Origin: Osmia lignaria lignaria
Taxonomy: Eukaryota > Arthropoda > Insecta > Hymenoptera > Megachilidae
Assembly: GCF_051020975.1 (NCBI RefSeq)
Contig: NC_135042.1
Location: 4,425,888 to 4,489,887 of the forward strand
DNA length: 64,000 bases
Direction of reading: 5' to 3'
Shown: in pieces, positions 47,701 to 61,126 of the stretch
Position numbering within the stretch: position 1 is the first letter of the stretch
How the letters are laid out: every line of letters starts with the position of its first letter
Position numbers and translations under genes: made by a program
Notes under the pieces: generated by a model
Database searches by the model: none
The model's input: only the letters and a program-made list of their open reading frames with translations
What the model was told of the DNA's origin: nothing

Positions 47701-49275
47701 AAACGTTACACAGAGGAACGTCTTCGAGTGTTCCCTCCACGGTCAAGAAGACAATCTGCAACGAGCAGGAAGAAGAACGATACGCATGAAAGAAAAGGAC
47801 GAAGAAGAAGAGGAGTCACGCGAGAAGAGTATACGCGACGTGGTTTTTGCTTGAAAAAGACGTTCCGCCGGCGTCACATTCATTCTGACACGCTCCTTGT
47901 CACTTTCTCCTTCCCTTTTACAATAGAAAAAGTAACTATTTGAAGAAGAATGCAGGATTCCTTTATCTCCTTTCAGACCATTTCTTTATTAAAAAGATAC
48001 GTATATATTTATTGTATAAAATAAAAAATAAAATAATTTCATGTAAGAAAAATCTAAAATAGAAAAAATTATTCGGGCAAAATTTCATATAACATTCGAA
48101 AGAAATGCAACGAAGGATTTATTAAAACACCCTTTTTATGAGCTACAGGAAAACATTAGTTCCATTTATTAAATGAAAATTTAAGTTCTTAGTACATTCC
48201 AGGGTCAGCATAAATCTCAACGGGACTATATAACGCGATAGTAAAATCTTTCCTGAGAAAATAATACGTCAACTTTCACCAGAAAGGTTGCTACTTAACA
48301 CCTGCATCACCGACATCTCAAAGGTTTTGTTTCCCAAAGGAATGGACCGTATACCGCGGTACCAGTTTATTGCCCATGGTAATTCTCATGTCGCTTCATT
48401 TTAATCCCTGTTCTATAGATTTTCATGGCTGGTGTCACCAGAAATAGCCGACAATGAATCACCGTGAAACAGATCTTTTACCCGATCGATCGAGTAGCAG
48501 CTAGCCACGGTTCCCCGGCATTCCTAGCGTTTTACTTTTAGGTCTGCTTAAAAGGGTTGGATAGCCCGGAGGCTCTTAGGGCGGATATCGAATTCGAACG
48601 AGAATCTCTTCGGTCTAAAGGCCCATGCTCGAACGAAACTATTAAACAAGGCGCATCCTGCGGGACCATTCATTACACGACGCGTCTCGTTAGTTAAGCG
48701 AGCGCCAGTTAAGAAGGCCACAGTTAATTGAGTTTTAGGAATTCATTTCGTCGCCGATAACCCGCCAGTGGCCCGGTCTCATTCGCATTCGCCATCAACG
48801 ACGCGACGTCGGAGAATTTCGAACATTACAATATTTTTTCGAGGATTCAACACCTACTTGTCGTTCACTAGATTTAGCTATGATAAGTTCAGAATAATTT
48901 TAAAATTTTTCTATTGTCTATTTTCTATTGCAGTGAAGCACGTTCGAGCTCTAATTAGTACAGAAATTATAATTAATTTTCAAATGTATATTCTTAACTT
49001 TCTATCTTACATCATTAGTATACCTACTAGTAACACTATTTATTCTTTTGTTTAATTTTTTGCTTTTGGTGTTACTCAGCTAGGCTAGATTAATAGAGCA
49101 ATTTAATTTGTTCACTGGACTCGTTAGCTGTTTAGCGAGAATATGATTCATCTGCAAGTGCGACGAAGAGGCATGAAACGTCACGGAAATGACGTCAGTG
49201 AATGAAGCGTAAATGCACGCCGATATTGAACGCCTTCAATCATGTGCTAGGCTCAATCAATGCGATTCATTCGTA
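44753..49275. other. Upstream region of the FGF gene, non-coding as far as can be seen
   Basis: It includes a CpG-rich block at 45060-45500 with a 134-codon minus-strand frame of no recognisable family, another at 47490-47950 and another at 48550-48790. Any of these could contain distal promoter or 5' UTR sequence. Confidence 0.35.
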
Positions 49276-49396
49276 TACACTGCCCCACAAAATTATTCGT
49301 CCATGTCAAATTTTGGGATTTTAGTGTTTCTGGATGGACCAGAATGCGAGTGAAAAATTGTTATACACTAACATAATTAAAATTATTGGCAGTGTA
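49276..49396. mobile_element. Short Tc1/mariner-like MITE candidate
   Basis: TA-CACTGCC at the left and GGCAGTG-TA at the right, 121 bp apart, giving TA-flanked 7-bp perfect inverted ends. The left end continues CCACAAAATTATTCG, like Tc1-family termini (ACAAAAxTATTCG). The inner parts of the ends do not match well, so the pairing could be fortuitous. Confidence 0.35.
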
Positions 49397-52249
49397 ACAA
49401 GTTGAATAATTTATTCGCGAATGGTTGGGAAAGGAGTACAATACGTATCAAGGCAAACACGATTCATCTCGTTCACTGACCCCTTTGTTTACTTCAAAGA
49501 TCACGTAGCCTGTTTTCAAAATATGCGTTAATACACTGCTCATTCTTATCTCAAAGTAGTTAGACACGTTTCTGGAGGAATTAGTAATATGCATGTAATT
49601 GCAAACAGTTAAAATATTTGAAAAAATTTGTGTTATACACCTGATGATCGCAAAGATATAAAGTACAAAGTATTTAATTAGTTCATAAATCAATGATTAA
49701 ACAGTTCAATCTTCTCCCTTTCAAAATTTTCTCCAGTTAACACCCTCTCGTTCCCGTTTCCGCGATATTATTTATTATATTCACGCGACATTACGAATTC
49801 CATTGTGAACAGAAGCAACAATAGCGTGCCAATCATCACAACATTGTCATCGTATCAAAGTGGAAAGCATTTTTCACGGTTAAAAAAGAAAGTTTTATTT
49901 AGAAAAGTATCGTACCCGTTCGTTCTGGCTCATCCAGCCGGACATTTGTTGTTCGACCTGTAATCTCTAATGGATTCTATGGGCATTTAAATAACCGTCT
50001 CGCCCACCCACCATCACTTAACTCTCTCCGTTTTTTCTCCGAATCCTCTCGCTATCTGTACACTTCTGACGGCACCAAGACAACTGCTCTTCTCTCCTGG
50101 TCCTTTCCATTTTTTTACCGTTACCATCACCCAACATCCATGGTTTACCATTATTTGCCCTCGTCCTACGTTCCTTCACGCCATCGCCACACATTAGGAT
50201 AAGGTGATCACAAACGTGAAACTTTGATTCTATTCTAAAAATTTCTTATTTCAAATAGAATTTGATTCGAAAATTTTCAAAGAAATTTAAATCTCTATAT
50301 AGATTTATATGGATTTAGAAATCTAAATCCCAAATCATATAGCGTTCAATCTGTATTAGAAATCTCGTGATTGTTACATCAACGATGAAGGAAAAACGTT
50401 ATTCGAGAAAATCGAACTGGACGATGAGTCAACAGAGTTAGTCATACGAAACTGAGAGGCAACGAATCCGCACAAGAACCGGTGCACTTTTAGGGCACTC
50501 TTCTGGCAATACGAGCCAGCGATCCGAACTTTGCCCACCGATCGATTCGATCAGCGATCACACATATTACGTACGCTTAGAGAATCCTTGCAAAAAGAAA
50601 CCTAGATCGAGTGATTGATTGGAATGAAGATGGTTTGTGATTGATGTATACTGGTTTTACGATAGCGATGTTCACTTACCGAGATTCGTTCAATTTTTCC
50701 TCGTTTCCAAAAACTATTATTTAATTATAAGAATAATCACAGGAAATATTTATTGTAATTTAATTTATGGCACAATAGTATTAGCGTAATTTGGATTAGA
50801 GAAAATGAATTTGTGTAATCGTTTTCAGAAATTTCATAGAATCGATTGTATCGGGTACACCCGAACTGCTACGTGAATGATTTAACGTGCATCGTCGAAA
50901 TACTCGAGATAAAAGTTGCTCAATACGATCAGCAGGGATAATCAAATGTTTACTTGCTCTAGAAAAGGGTTACGATATGGAATTGTTATCACGTATTCAT
51001 CAACTCTGCTCTTCACGATTGCCCATTTATCGCCTTTTTATTCTTTTTTTGCTCTGCATTCACCTAATTAGAGTATTGTCATGTAAAAAATAACGGCTCG
51101 TGATTCTAAATTTAACTTAAAAATAGGACGTTTAATGTTTGTACGATTTTTTATTCATAAAATCAAATTCTATTAAAATCGAATTAATTATTTAAAGCAG
51201 AGAAAATTATGCACTGACAAAATTACCTACTTTTGTAACTACGCGAGCCGTTTTAAATGTAATTAGCAAGTGATCTGTACATACTGAGTAATGATAGCGG
51301 CGAGAAAGAAGAAAAAGAGAGAAAGTGGAAGCACGTTCTCAGAATAGAACCTGTTTAGAGGCTGGATATGTATGGATGTAACGAGCCGAGTAAAACGATC
51401 GGTCCTCCCTCCGAAGCAGGAGGGACTATGTCATGGTCGAGTGATATCCAATCAGCGAATACAGACAGCAAGAACGCGGTATCCAATTGGCGGTATTCAC
51501 TGTCGCTAATTAGCGCTGATAGTCTCGATATTCCGACGATGATTTAACCGCGTCTAGGTGGTCCGATACGATACCGTTTTATTGCTCTAAGTGATGATTA
51601 CGTTCGAACTAGATAATTACAGATTCTGCATTCAAACGTTGAGCGTAACAATTAAAAAATAACACGATGGGTAATATTACAGTAATAAGTACTTTGAGTT
51701 AAGAAATTTTAAATTGCTGTAAGAAAGTTTTGTCGTCTGATAACGTTATTAGAGTTACGAAACATTCATGACCCCAAGTCCAAAGTTCTATACACGTAAT
51801 ACAAGTAACCAAATTGTCAGTCTTGATTCCTGTTTATTTTCTTCTCGTACAAAAAAGGACGTGCTAAAACACGATGCCTATTCTATCATCACGAGCAGTA
51901 TGTCAAAGATATTCGTGATGATTGCGTCTCTTGAAAGCATTCGTAAAGATACTTTGCCACTTGCTAATTGAAACACACCGTCATCATCGAAAAGGGAATT
52001 CCATATAAGTGAAGAAACATCAATAAAAAAAAAAATTATTTTTCTAATGAAATCTAAAAATATATCGCAAACAAGTTTCACTTCTGTATCGTTCGAATTT
52101 ATTTGATTTCAAAAAATACGATAGTAAAAATATACGAGAATAATATTAATAATAAAAATATAAATTTGATGATATTCCTTTCAAAGAAATACATAGAATT
52201 TCAGAAAGTGAAGCATTGACGGGGTACGAATACTTTCGAGATTCACTGT
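49397..52249. other. Non-coding spacer
   Basis: No supported gene. A perfect 9-bp inverted repeat GGATTTAGA-AA-TCTAAATCC lies at 50311-50330, and a C/T-rich patch at about 50000-50170. Confidence 0.4.
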
Positions 52250-52540
52250 AAGTAGATAAAGACTGCACTGGTCAGACACGCTATCCAATCGAACACACTT
52301 TCACCAATTGATGATGAAATACAATTCTTCTAATTACGGAATATACCCTATAAATCAGGAAATGCTTATGAAATTGATATATTATACACTTAATTACATT
52401 CGTTATTTCTCTAAGTAGATAAGTGTTAGACTGGTCAGACAAGCGAACTAATCAGACACACTTTCATCACTTGATAATGAAATATAATTCATATCATTAC
52501 TGATGAAAGTTACTTATAAAATTCATATGCTACATATTTA
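52250..52540. repeat. Diverged tandem duplication, 163-bp offset
   Basis: Copy 1 (52250-52412) and copy 2 (52413-about 52540) share AAGTAGATAA, ACTGGTCAGACA, ACACACTTTCA, TTGAT.ATGAAATA and AATTC in the same order and spacing. The ends of the two copies differ more than their starts. Confidence 0.65.
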
Positions 52541-55500
52541 TATTGATATTAATCTTTTAACCTAATATTTATGTGCTTAAAAAAAATTTCCTTAATCAAT
52601 TTAATTAAATTTCTGAATTCAATTTTATTAAATTCATCCATTCCTTCCCAATAAACCCTCCTATAAAACAATTTCTCTGAAAGAATAATAAATTCACTAG
52701 TGAGTGCAATTGCTTAGAACTATGAAATCATAGTGCCTAGTTAAGAACTTTATGAAAACTTGAGGTAATCGTACATCAAAACTTTGGCACATCAAGATCT
52801 ATCTATGGGGTGAATTGATTTGGATATATCGTTCGTCGACGCGTTTTTATGGTAGGAGTTTCTTAAGGTAAAACTTGAGAAAAACAGAAGCATTTTGGCT
52901 TCTCGCATTTTCATTTTTTTTTTCTCTATTTTTTTCCAAAGAGCCTGCAATTTCTCGGACTTTTATTCGTGTTCGTAACCGTGACTATGTGTTTCTTATT
53001 CGTACTCGTATCATACTAGATACCTACACAAACACCAGGAAACGTCGATGGAGATACTTTTGTTTTTACGACTTTACGAGCCGTATCGTGGATTGGTCCG
53101 TTTGTTCAGGTTCAACGATCGGCACCCGGATTCCAAAGGCGGTTCATCGTCATCCCCAAACTCGTGAGACCGTGTCGCTTCAACCTTCAACAGAGAACTT
53201 ACACCGCCACGATTTTCTCCTTTCTTTTTCTCCGAAAGATTCCGTGCTGTACGAGAAAACTTAAGCTATTAGGGGTCCACGATTCGTTCGCTAAAACGGG
53301 TACGTCTTCGAATCTTTCTTCTACGATCGACGAATTTACGGACACAACGTTTGCGATAGGAAGCCATCGGATCGGACAAGATAGGAAATAAAGGAAATTG
53401 CATCGAGTTTCCATCGTTTTTCTCCCATCCATTATTTCCATCTGGTTAGATTGAAATGAATCATTTTTAACTCGTTTAATATTGAAATAACCATCACTCG
53501 TCAAAATGACGAATCTCAGATTTCATTTTCAATATAAATTAGGGATGATCCTAATACCAAAGATATTCAAAGACCCTAGCGAAAGGATTAAATGATTCAG
53601 GGGAAAATTTCTTATCGATTAAATTTACTTGAAACAGCCGAAACGTGTGTCCACAAGAAATTTGTAGATAGAGGTCGGAACATTGCTCAAGCTATCGCGT
53701 GTTACACCTCGGAACACATATGCTAGCCGCCTGTACAAGCATATCGGTACACATCCTTCGGTAACCGCAAACATTGTGTCATTGTCACGAGAGCACGCGT
53801 AGTATCGCGTGTAGGCAGACGCCAGCCAAGAGCCGCACGATGAATTATACATCGTGAATGTTTTCGGGCTCGAATTTGCATCGGCCGAACGGCTACCGCC
53901 TGCTATTCTTAGCCGGTAGGAACTTCTTCTCTCTTTTCCTTGTTTCTCGATCGCACTTCTTCTTATTGAACGACGAAAAAAGGAACGCTTTCATCCTCCA
54001 TCCCTTTACTCTCTTTCTCTGGTTCAACGAAAAAAGAAAAGAAAGAAAGAAAGGGAAGGATGGAGGCAAAAGATGTACGACTTTAGGGACCGAGCATCGT
54101 TTCTAGCTGTACGGTTAAACGCGACCGGCGCTACATGCGGCCTCGATGCGATCTCGCTGAAACTAGAAATTAATTATCCACGGTCGCGTGTCTACTAGCA
54201 TGAATTAACGAGCCGAATTTCCAGGGGACCCGGACCACAAGGACGGACGACATCCCTCGCATGGTAAAATTAGAATTGCCGAGGAGTCGGTCTGACGAAA
54301 CGGGGAATTATGAAAATCGCTAGAGGAAGATCTTTGATTTATTTATGCGACGCAAATACTGACAGTTTTGATTAGTAGATTCTCGTTTGTAATGAAGCAA
54401 ATTTAAATTTAAATTTTATGTAATTGTGAAGGTGAAGACAACCCTAATCTAAATAAAATAAAATTTTATTCCAAATTTTATACGACTTAGTGTACCTAAA
54501 ATTGTGACCCCAGCCTTTGGGATAACAATAACGTTTATGATATCACAGAATGCAGCTTCTTGCGAGCAAGTGTCCGGACGCGCGTCGCCGGAAGTCCCAG
54601 GAACGTTCCGTCGCGATGCCCGCGGATAACGGACGAAGAGGAACTGGCATCAAGGGAGGACGCTTATCGCGAAACACGCGCGATAATAAACATCTGCTTT
54701 ACGAGTGTGTGTACCAAGTGCACACGAACAGACCCGTAGAGGGTAAGAGATAAAAACGAGATAGAAGCTAGGAAGAATGAAGAGGAGAAGAGGAAGAAAC
54801 ATGGGGTTGCGAACGCGAGTCGCGTACAACGAAGCGTCGCCGTTTGTTTTCCACGCGCCGGCGGAAACGAAGCTCCTACGATAAAAGGCGGAGTTACGAT
54901 CGAGCTGGAAAAGAGATTGCCAATGTAATGGCAACCGTGCTCGTTCGGTGTGTAACGCGATTCGGATCGATATCGCATTAATTGCATGCCTTACCGATTG
55001 TGCACTCGCGGTTTTAGTAGGAAAGTCATCGATCACGTAACCTTATTTCGTTCTACCTGCTTTTCATCAAACAACTGATTAATTTACGTTTCCTTTGCTG
55101 CCACTGTGATCAGCTTTTTAACTGGGGATCGCAAGTTAATTTGTCGCTGAAAAATGTATCATCAATGGGAATGATGAGTTAACTCAAAAATGAAAAAAAG
55201 AAATGAAAATTTCAAAAATGTATTTGTTGCAAAACAGTAAAGGTGTCAAAAAGACACGTAACTGCGAATACATTATCGCTTTGAATTAACAAGTTTATAC
55301 GAAACTGGATCACATTGCTTCAAGAATAATATTGTCGTACGAGATCGAAAACAAAGAACGAGCCAAGAGACACGAGAAAAAGAGTAAGAAAATAAGAAAC
55401 AGACGTGCGTCAGACATGCAATAGCAACGCCCCCGTTGTAAATTACCTTGCGGGAGGTGAGCGGGACACAGGTAACTCATACGACACGGACAAAGCGGCG

Positions 55501-56103
55501 AGAAAGAAGATGCAACAGGACGGGAACATCATAGAAAGGAACCGGGCGACCACCGGAGAGAAAATGAAATTGTGCGCGAGTCGTCGTACGAACCGGGTGG
55601 AGATTCCTTCGAGAGCCGGCTAATTAAGAGCTCAGGCTAATTCAATTATAATTTATACCTCGAGAGTGAACCTGTAGAGCGGATCTTCTCTTCTCACCAG
55701 GTCTTAGGTACCGGCAATCAATTATCCACCGTTAAACGCCACATGTCCACCGAGCAATAATTTACAACGATTCCGACCTTTCGTCGAACTTTCTTGTCGG
55801 TTCGCGTGCACGCTACGGTGGAGGGCAAAAAAAATATTTTCGTGATATGAAAAATGCACCTATAGGGCTGGAAAGTTGTTATACGATGGGTAAACGACAG
55901 GTGTAAAATTTCGAGTCGATTGGAGAATACTTTTGGCTGCAATTATAAATCCAAGATTTGGAAATATAGAATACCAATTATAAATTGCAGAAAAATATAA
56001 AAATGGTATATTCGATTATTTGCTACATATGAATATACTTGATTTCAAATGATAATAATTATCATTTGGAAAATGGATGAAAATGGCAATTAAATATTCA
56101 ATG
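52541..56103. other. Non-coding spacer
   Basis: No supported gene. The 129-codon open frame at 52875-53264 shows no recognisable domain. A CTCGTCAAAATGACGA inverted repeat near 53497 and a TTAA-flanked AAAGGATTAA near 53590 suggest a piggyBac-type remnant. CpG-rich pockets lie at 53640-53900, 54110-54300 and 54550-55010. Confidence 0.35.
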
Positions 56104-56244
56104 ACAGGATGGACCATTTTAATAGAAGTACCTAAACATCCCCTTTATTTATTTAAAATAGTAAAATAATTTTTTCCTCAGAAATTTCAAGATTTAAATG
56201 GAATTACGTAGATATTATATTTCCACTCAAATGGTCCACCCTGT
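56104..56244. mobile_element. 141-bp MITE with 16-bp terminal inverted repeats
   Basis: ACAGGATGGACCATTT (56104-56119) and AAATGGTCCACCCTGT (56229-56244) are inverted repeats with one mismatch. The interior is AT-rich and non-coding. CAGGGTGGwCCA-type ends are common in insect DNA transposons. No clear target duplication is seen. Confidence 0.6.
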
Positions 56245-59200
56245 ATAGGGACATGGGCAATATAGAATTAATTTTCACCTAACCCATAAAAGAATCAAAA
56301 CAGCAATATTTTTGCACTGAAAACTATAACCATGAAAGAAATTGAAATTCCACGACTATTTCGACGTGGGTCGAACATAGGCATCAACCACAAGGGATGA
56401 AAGATCGCAACAGGAGGAGGAGGAGACAGCGTCTGCTACTCGACAGGATTGAGACGTTCTAGGTTATTTGTTTTGAGTGCAACGAGCTCCGCCCTGCTCG
56501 TCCCAGGATCTTTTTCGCCTGGTCTTTGTGTTTTCGGTCTCCTCCGTCGTTCTCCTTGCTTTCTTCTGAAATCTCCGTATGTTTTTTGCTCTACCCTTTT
56601 CTCATAAAACGATTAAACCGTACAAGAGGTAGCAGTAATATTGGACCACCGTGATTTTGAACTCATATTACTTCCTCTTTGTAGATGCATTCAGAGTCCT
56701 TGGAATTCTGTCACCTTTAACGGTGGTAGTGTTCAATGAAATATTTCTACAGCTTCGTGTCAAGGACTCTGACTATGTGATTAGGAATGCGTCGGAGGAA
56801 CCGTGTGTAGCCGTGTTAAGTAATCATTCAATCGAATTAATTGAAGCACCCGTAATTGATCGCTTCGATTTATCGTCGCGGAACATGGGCGCGTCTTAAC
56901 CATTGATCGATGGGTGTGAAATATCACTGATGTAAATAATCCTATCGTTTATGCCTACTGAGCTTTTAATTTAATCGACGTATAAATTATGTTGTAGATA
57001 TAGAAAAATTGCACAGTTTCAAGGGGTCCATTATACAATTTAGTGTTTATAAATAAAATGGCAAAATTCGAAGGAATATCAAATTCTGAATAAAACTGCA
57101 TTAACTTCATTATCTAAGACATTCTATAAAGCACCTAATTCAAAAGACTATTTACAGTTATCTGAATTCAAGAATTGATCAATAGTTAAGTGTCCATTTG
57201 CGTCTCATTTACGGTACTTATTCGAGTATTGGAAACATCTTAATTAGAAAAAGAAAAAGAGTTAAACGTTAAAGACCGTTCAAAAAAGGATGAGTAAACT
57301 TCGAGGTTGGAGCAATAAAAATTTTCCTTCGATCACGATAAAAAGAGACCGAGCGTTTCGTAACGATCGATTAAAATTCCATTTTAAAACGGTCTTACAA
57401 AATCGATCTCGTACGACACCCGCGCGTACTAGTTCTGGTACCGTCTCGGCTCCTGCTGCTTTTTATCGCCTGTACCTGCTAATCTAGCCAACAACTGCGG
57501 CGCAACGATCCGGCCAATGTTTTTCCTCGAACGGCTCGAATAACTTCGTAAAGAGAAACAAGCAAACGATTGCCCACGCTCTAATCGTCCGAGCAAATAT
57601 CGGTTTTGACCGCCACCGCAGTCGTCGCTGCCGCCGCGCAGTCGAAATGCAAATTAGGAGAAAGCTTTGCTCGTTCACGAAACAAGGATTCACAGGAAAC
57701 CCCGTTCGGCTCGCGTGACTACCGTACATCCATCATCGATACCACCTTTGATTATACGTAAATGGAAAATAATGCGTTTACACTTTCCTCGAGATCAATT
57801 AGATTCTGCATATCGAATGGTGGATTTCGAAATATTAAAAATTATCTATGATTTAATGACGGAAGAGTTCCTCGTAACAACACTTGGAGTTGAAAGTATC
57901 AGTGTAACAGGATTGAAAAGATTCACGATTACCGTATTCATTTTTCGAGCTCATTCAGTAAAAAGCAGCGGTGCTAAACCGTCAGCTGCTTTCAACAGAA
58001 ATTATGCAATACACACGAGTGGCTATCTTTACGAGTATGTTTACCCAGTGAATGGAATATCGCGATCAGTCTGATGCTCGCAGATAATTACAATGGACCC
58101 GACGCCGGAATGGCTTTAAGGAAAATATGTTTGTAAACTCTGTTTTCATAAATTACACATTTTCATTTCCTTATGAAACATGTCTGTGGCGGAAACATTT
58201 GAAAGGAATGTGTCATCTCTTGTCGTCTCGAATTTTGCGAAATAGATTATATGAAACTACGTGTATGAAATATTAGAAAATTCAGTTCATTTTATAGATA
58301 AATTAAAATTTTATTAAGAAACTAGTTTCTTGTCAAAATATTATTGAATTACTTCAATTCAATAATAAAACAATTTTTTTAAATATCACTCGCAATGAAA
58401 TCTCTTTTTTATTTTCTTTAATTAGGTACCTTTTGTAATATTTCTATACCGTTCACACGAGAAGCTAAGCACCATACCAGTTAGGAGTGAAATTGAAAAT
58501 CGTTGGTCACAGTGAAAGCGGAAATGCATCGAGAAGGAACTATGAGTTCTTTCAAACCTTCCAGTGAATGACAAAGGCTCGAGGCAGGATGATCACGAGT
58601 CTAGACGTTGACAAGAGGAGAAGCAAAGAGAACGGAAAAGATGTGCTTCGTGTTCCCTCTATAAATACATTTACCTTGTTTGCGGAGCACTTGTAGTTGG
58701 CGGCCTGTATTCGTGGAATGCGACTCTCCCCGTGTTTCGATCGGTTTCCTCTGAGCTACGTGCGGTAAAATTTGGTCGTGAAGAACGTCAGTCAAGGGTC
58801 TCGGGAACAACCGTTGCTTGCGACACGTCGTTCGCCGACTGAGCGTTCGAAAGTTATTAACCTGATTCGAAGCTTCGCGTGGGAAAAACATAAACACGTA
58901 CTGCGCTCGGTTGTAACCGATCAGAGCTTCTTTTGTAATTTGTATCATTGCTATATGAATAAAATATAATTACATAAATAATTAAATCGATTTTATTTAA
59001 TTTTTCAACAATCGCCCCGAAGAGATTAAGATCCCTTTACAGACTACGAGTTTCCCATTTGATTATCAAATATAATAATTAAAAGAAGGAAACTTGAAGA
59101 TTTTTTTATATGTTATTAAAATTATAAATATTATAATATTAACGTAACGTAGCAAGTGGAAAAATAAAATGATCGTGTGTTGAGTAATGGTAATTATAGT

Positions 59201-61064
59201 ATGTCTGACTACACGTGGCCTTTTCTACTGTGGCAGTCAACATGCTAACTACCATGAAACAACTTATTTCTGACTTTCTAATCCATTTAATTATTTATGT
59301 ATATCGATCCAAAATGTGCCCATATCATGATGATGAACTTGGATTAGATTGCATATGAATACATAATAATGTTTACAGTACTTTAGTATGATACTCTTTC
59401 ATGTTCCATGTGCAAATCGATTATCTATAAATACACCATATCGATCATTATCTTTTTAATTATTAATATCATCGATCTCTGCGCACATTCTCCGATAACA
59501 TCAGCCGATAAAAAGCTTTCCTTATAGTGCACAGACGAGATTGTGCCATCGAATAACGTGACTATAAATCAGGAATATTCGATAAAAAACGATTACGAAA
59601 TAGGATTAATTATTACTAATCTATCACATGATGTACAGAGTGTTCTATTTTTAACTATAAATTGCAATGGTTCTAAGGGTGGCATAGTTAGACTTTGTTT
59701 ATGGAAGGGATACTCACGTTCCAATTACGAAGCATAAGGGTAGAATTTAAAGAAAAATGTTAGAGGAGGAAAAGTTGTTGAATACTTCAATGACTTTTAT
59801 CGACGTACCGTGCAACAGTTTACGATCTTAGCAATATATTTCTTATTTCCTGTTTTTACAGTACAGGTTTAAAGTTCGAAACCATTTGATAATTTTTATC
59901 AAACTCGAATGTCCTGATAAATCTTTCACTGATCCTCTTTTGATACGTTGATCGCCACAATGAAAATGAGCATTTGCTATAAAACCAGGCGAGGATTACA
60001 ATTTCTGGGAGGCGGGGCTATCAAACCTATTGACCCTTGGTTGCACGTAAGAACTTAATAAAGATACCCAATAAATCCCGAAATATCGCTATTGTTTAAA
60101 CAATAAAACACGGAAATCCCCCGATAATTCCTTTTTTACTCGATCTGGGAAATCCACAAGTATTTTTGTTAATAGAGCAGAGCAACAAGATCGAACCGTT
60201 GGTTGTCGAGCTGCATCGACATATTATACGTTCTTCTGGCGATAATGCCTTTGGTCAACAGTCGTCAAGCTCGAGCGACACGCACGAAGACGCACTCAGC
60301 AGGGTATACGAGCTCGCAGCCTTCGCGCAATGCTAACAGGCCTTTGCGGAAAAAGTTGGCGCCAAAAATATTTACCGTCCGACGGCCACTATACGTGAGA
60401 GTACTCCAGTGCGGATAAAGATGCAGAGTCATCGAAACCGCGGTTACATCGGTACATCCTACCCCCATGTAACGTGCTTACACTTTGATACCGTTCGAGG
60501 ATTGTGGAAACTTCCGTATAATTAGCATTCTTGCAACGTAATCGGTAAATTAAGGAAACTTTCAAAAATTACATTTTTTAAAAGCTAAGACATGGAGAGA
60601 AAACAATCTACAGATTCGTATTAAAAATATAAATATCTCTAAGAATCTTCTATTGTTCAAAATGGAGTGTAAGGGAAATGCGTTTCGAGGTCGATCTATA
60701 AAGTATCGAGGTGCCTATAAAACTTTAGATAGGAAATTCAAACTCCTCCAAGAGGTGAATACTTTATCGATGTATCTGTAAGTAATGCACTTCATGTTAC
60801 GTAAAGATCTTGATTTCTAACTTTTAAAAGTGCAACAAACAATAGCGCGACGTAATGTAATTGTAAGTGAAAAAGTAGATAAACATATTTTCCTCTTGTG
60901 TCTTGTGTATAATAGAATGTCCTTAATGATCAGGAAATTTCCAGAGAGTGTCTTCTTTCGAATAACATCATCTGATGCAAGCCCAGTGCCGGATCGTTTT
61001 CTAAGGGACCTAATCCACCCCCGAAACAGACCCAAATATTGCCAATCTGACCCATCTTCCAAAA
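56245..61064. other. Non-coding spacer
   Basis: No supported gene. GC-richer pockets at 57280-57720 and 58570-58860 carry short open frames without domains. Confidence 0.4.
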
Positions 61065-61126
61065 TTCCAGAAAATGTATAAAATTTCAGAAGTTTAGAAT
61101 TATAAAATTCCAGAACTCTGGAATTT
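61065..61126. promoter_or_regulatory. Cluster of TTC-GAA palindromes (heat-shock-element-like)
   Basis: TTCCAGAA at 61065-61072, TTTCAGAA near 61084, then a perfect 10-bp inverted repeat AAATTCCAGA-AC-TCTGGAATTT (61105-61126) that contains another TTCCAGAA. TTCnnGAA is the two-unit core of heat-shock-factor sites. No gene start is visible next to it. Confidence 0.3.

Noticed and set aside
52875..53264. 129-codon open frame starting with a hydrophobic segment, as a secreted protein
   Set aside because: The hydrophobic segment comes from a T-rich tract. The remainder has no cysteine pattern, repeats or domain, and no supporting splice or start context.
56278..56290. ACCTAACCC as a telomerase RNA template (insect TTAGG telomeres)
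   Set aside because: A nine-base match in AT-rich DNA, with no pseudoknot or pol III/snRNA promoter nearby.
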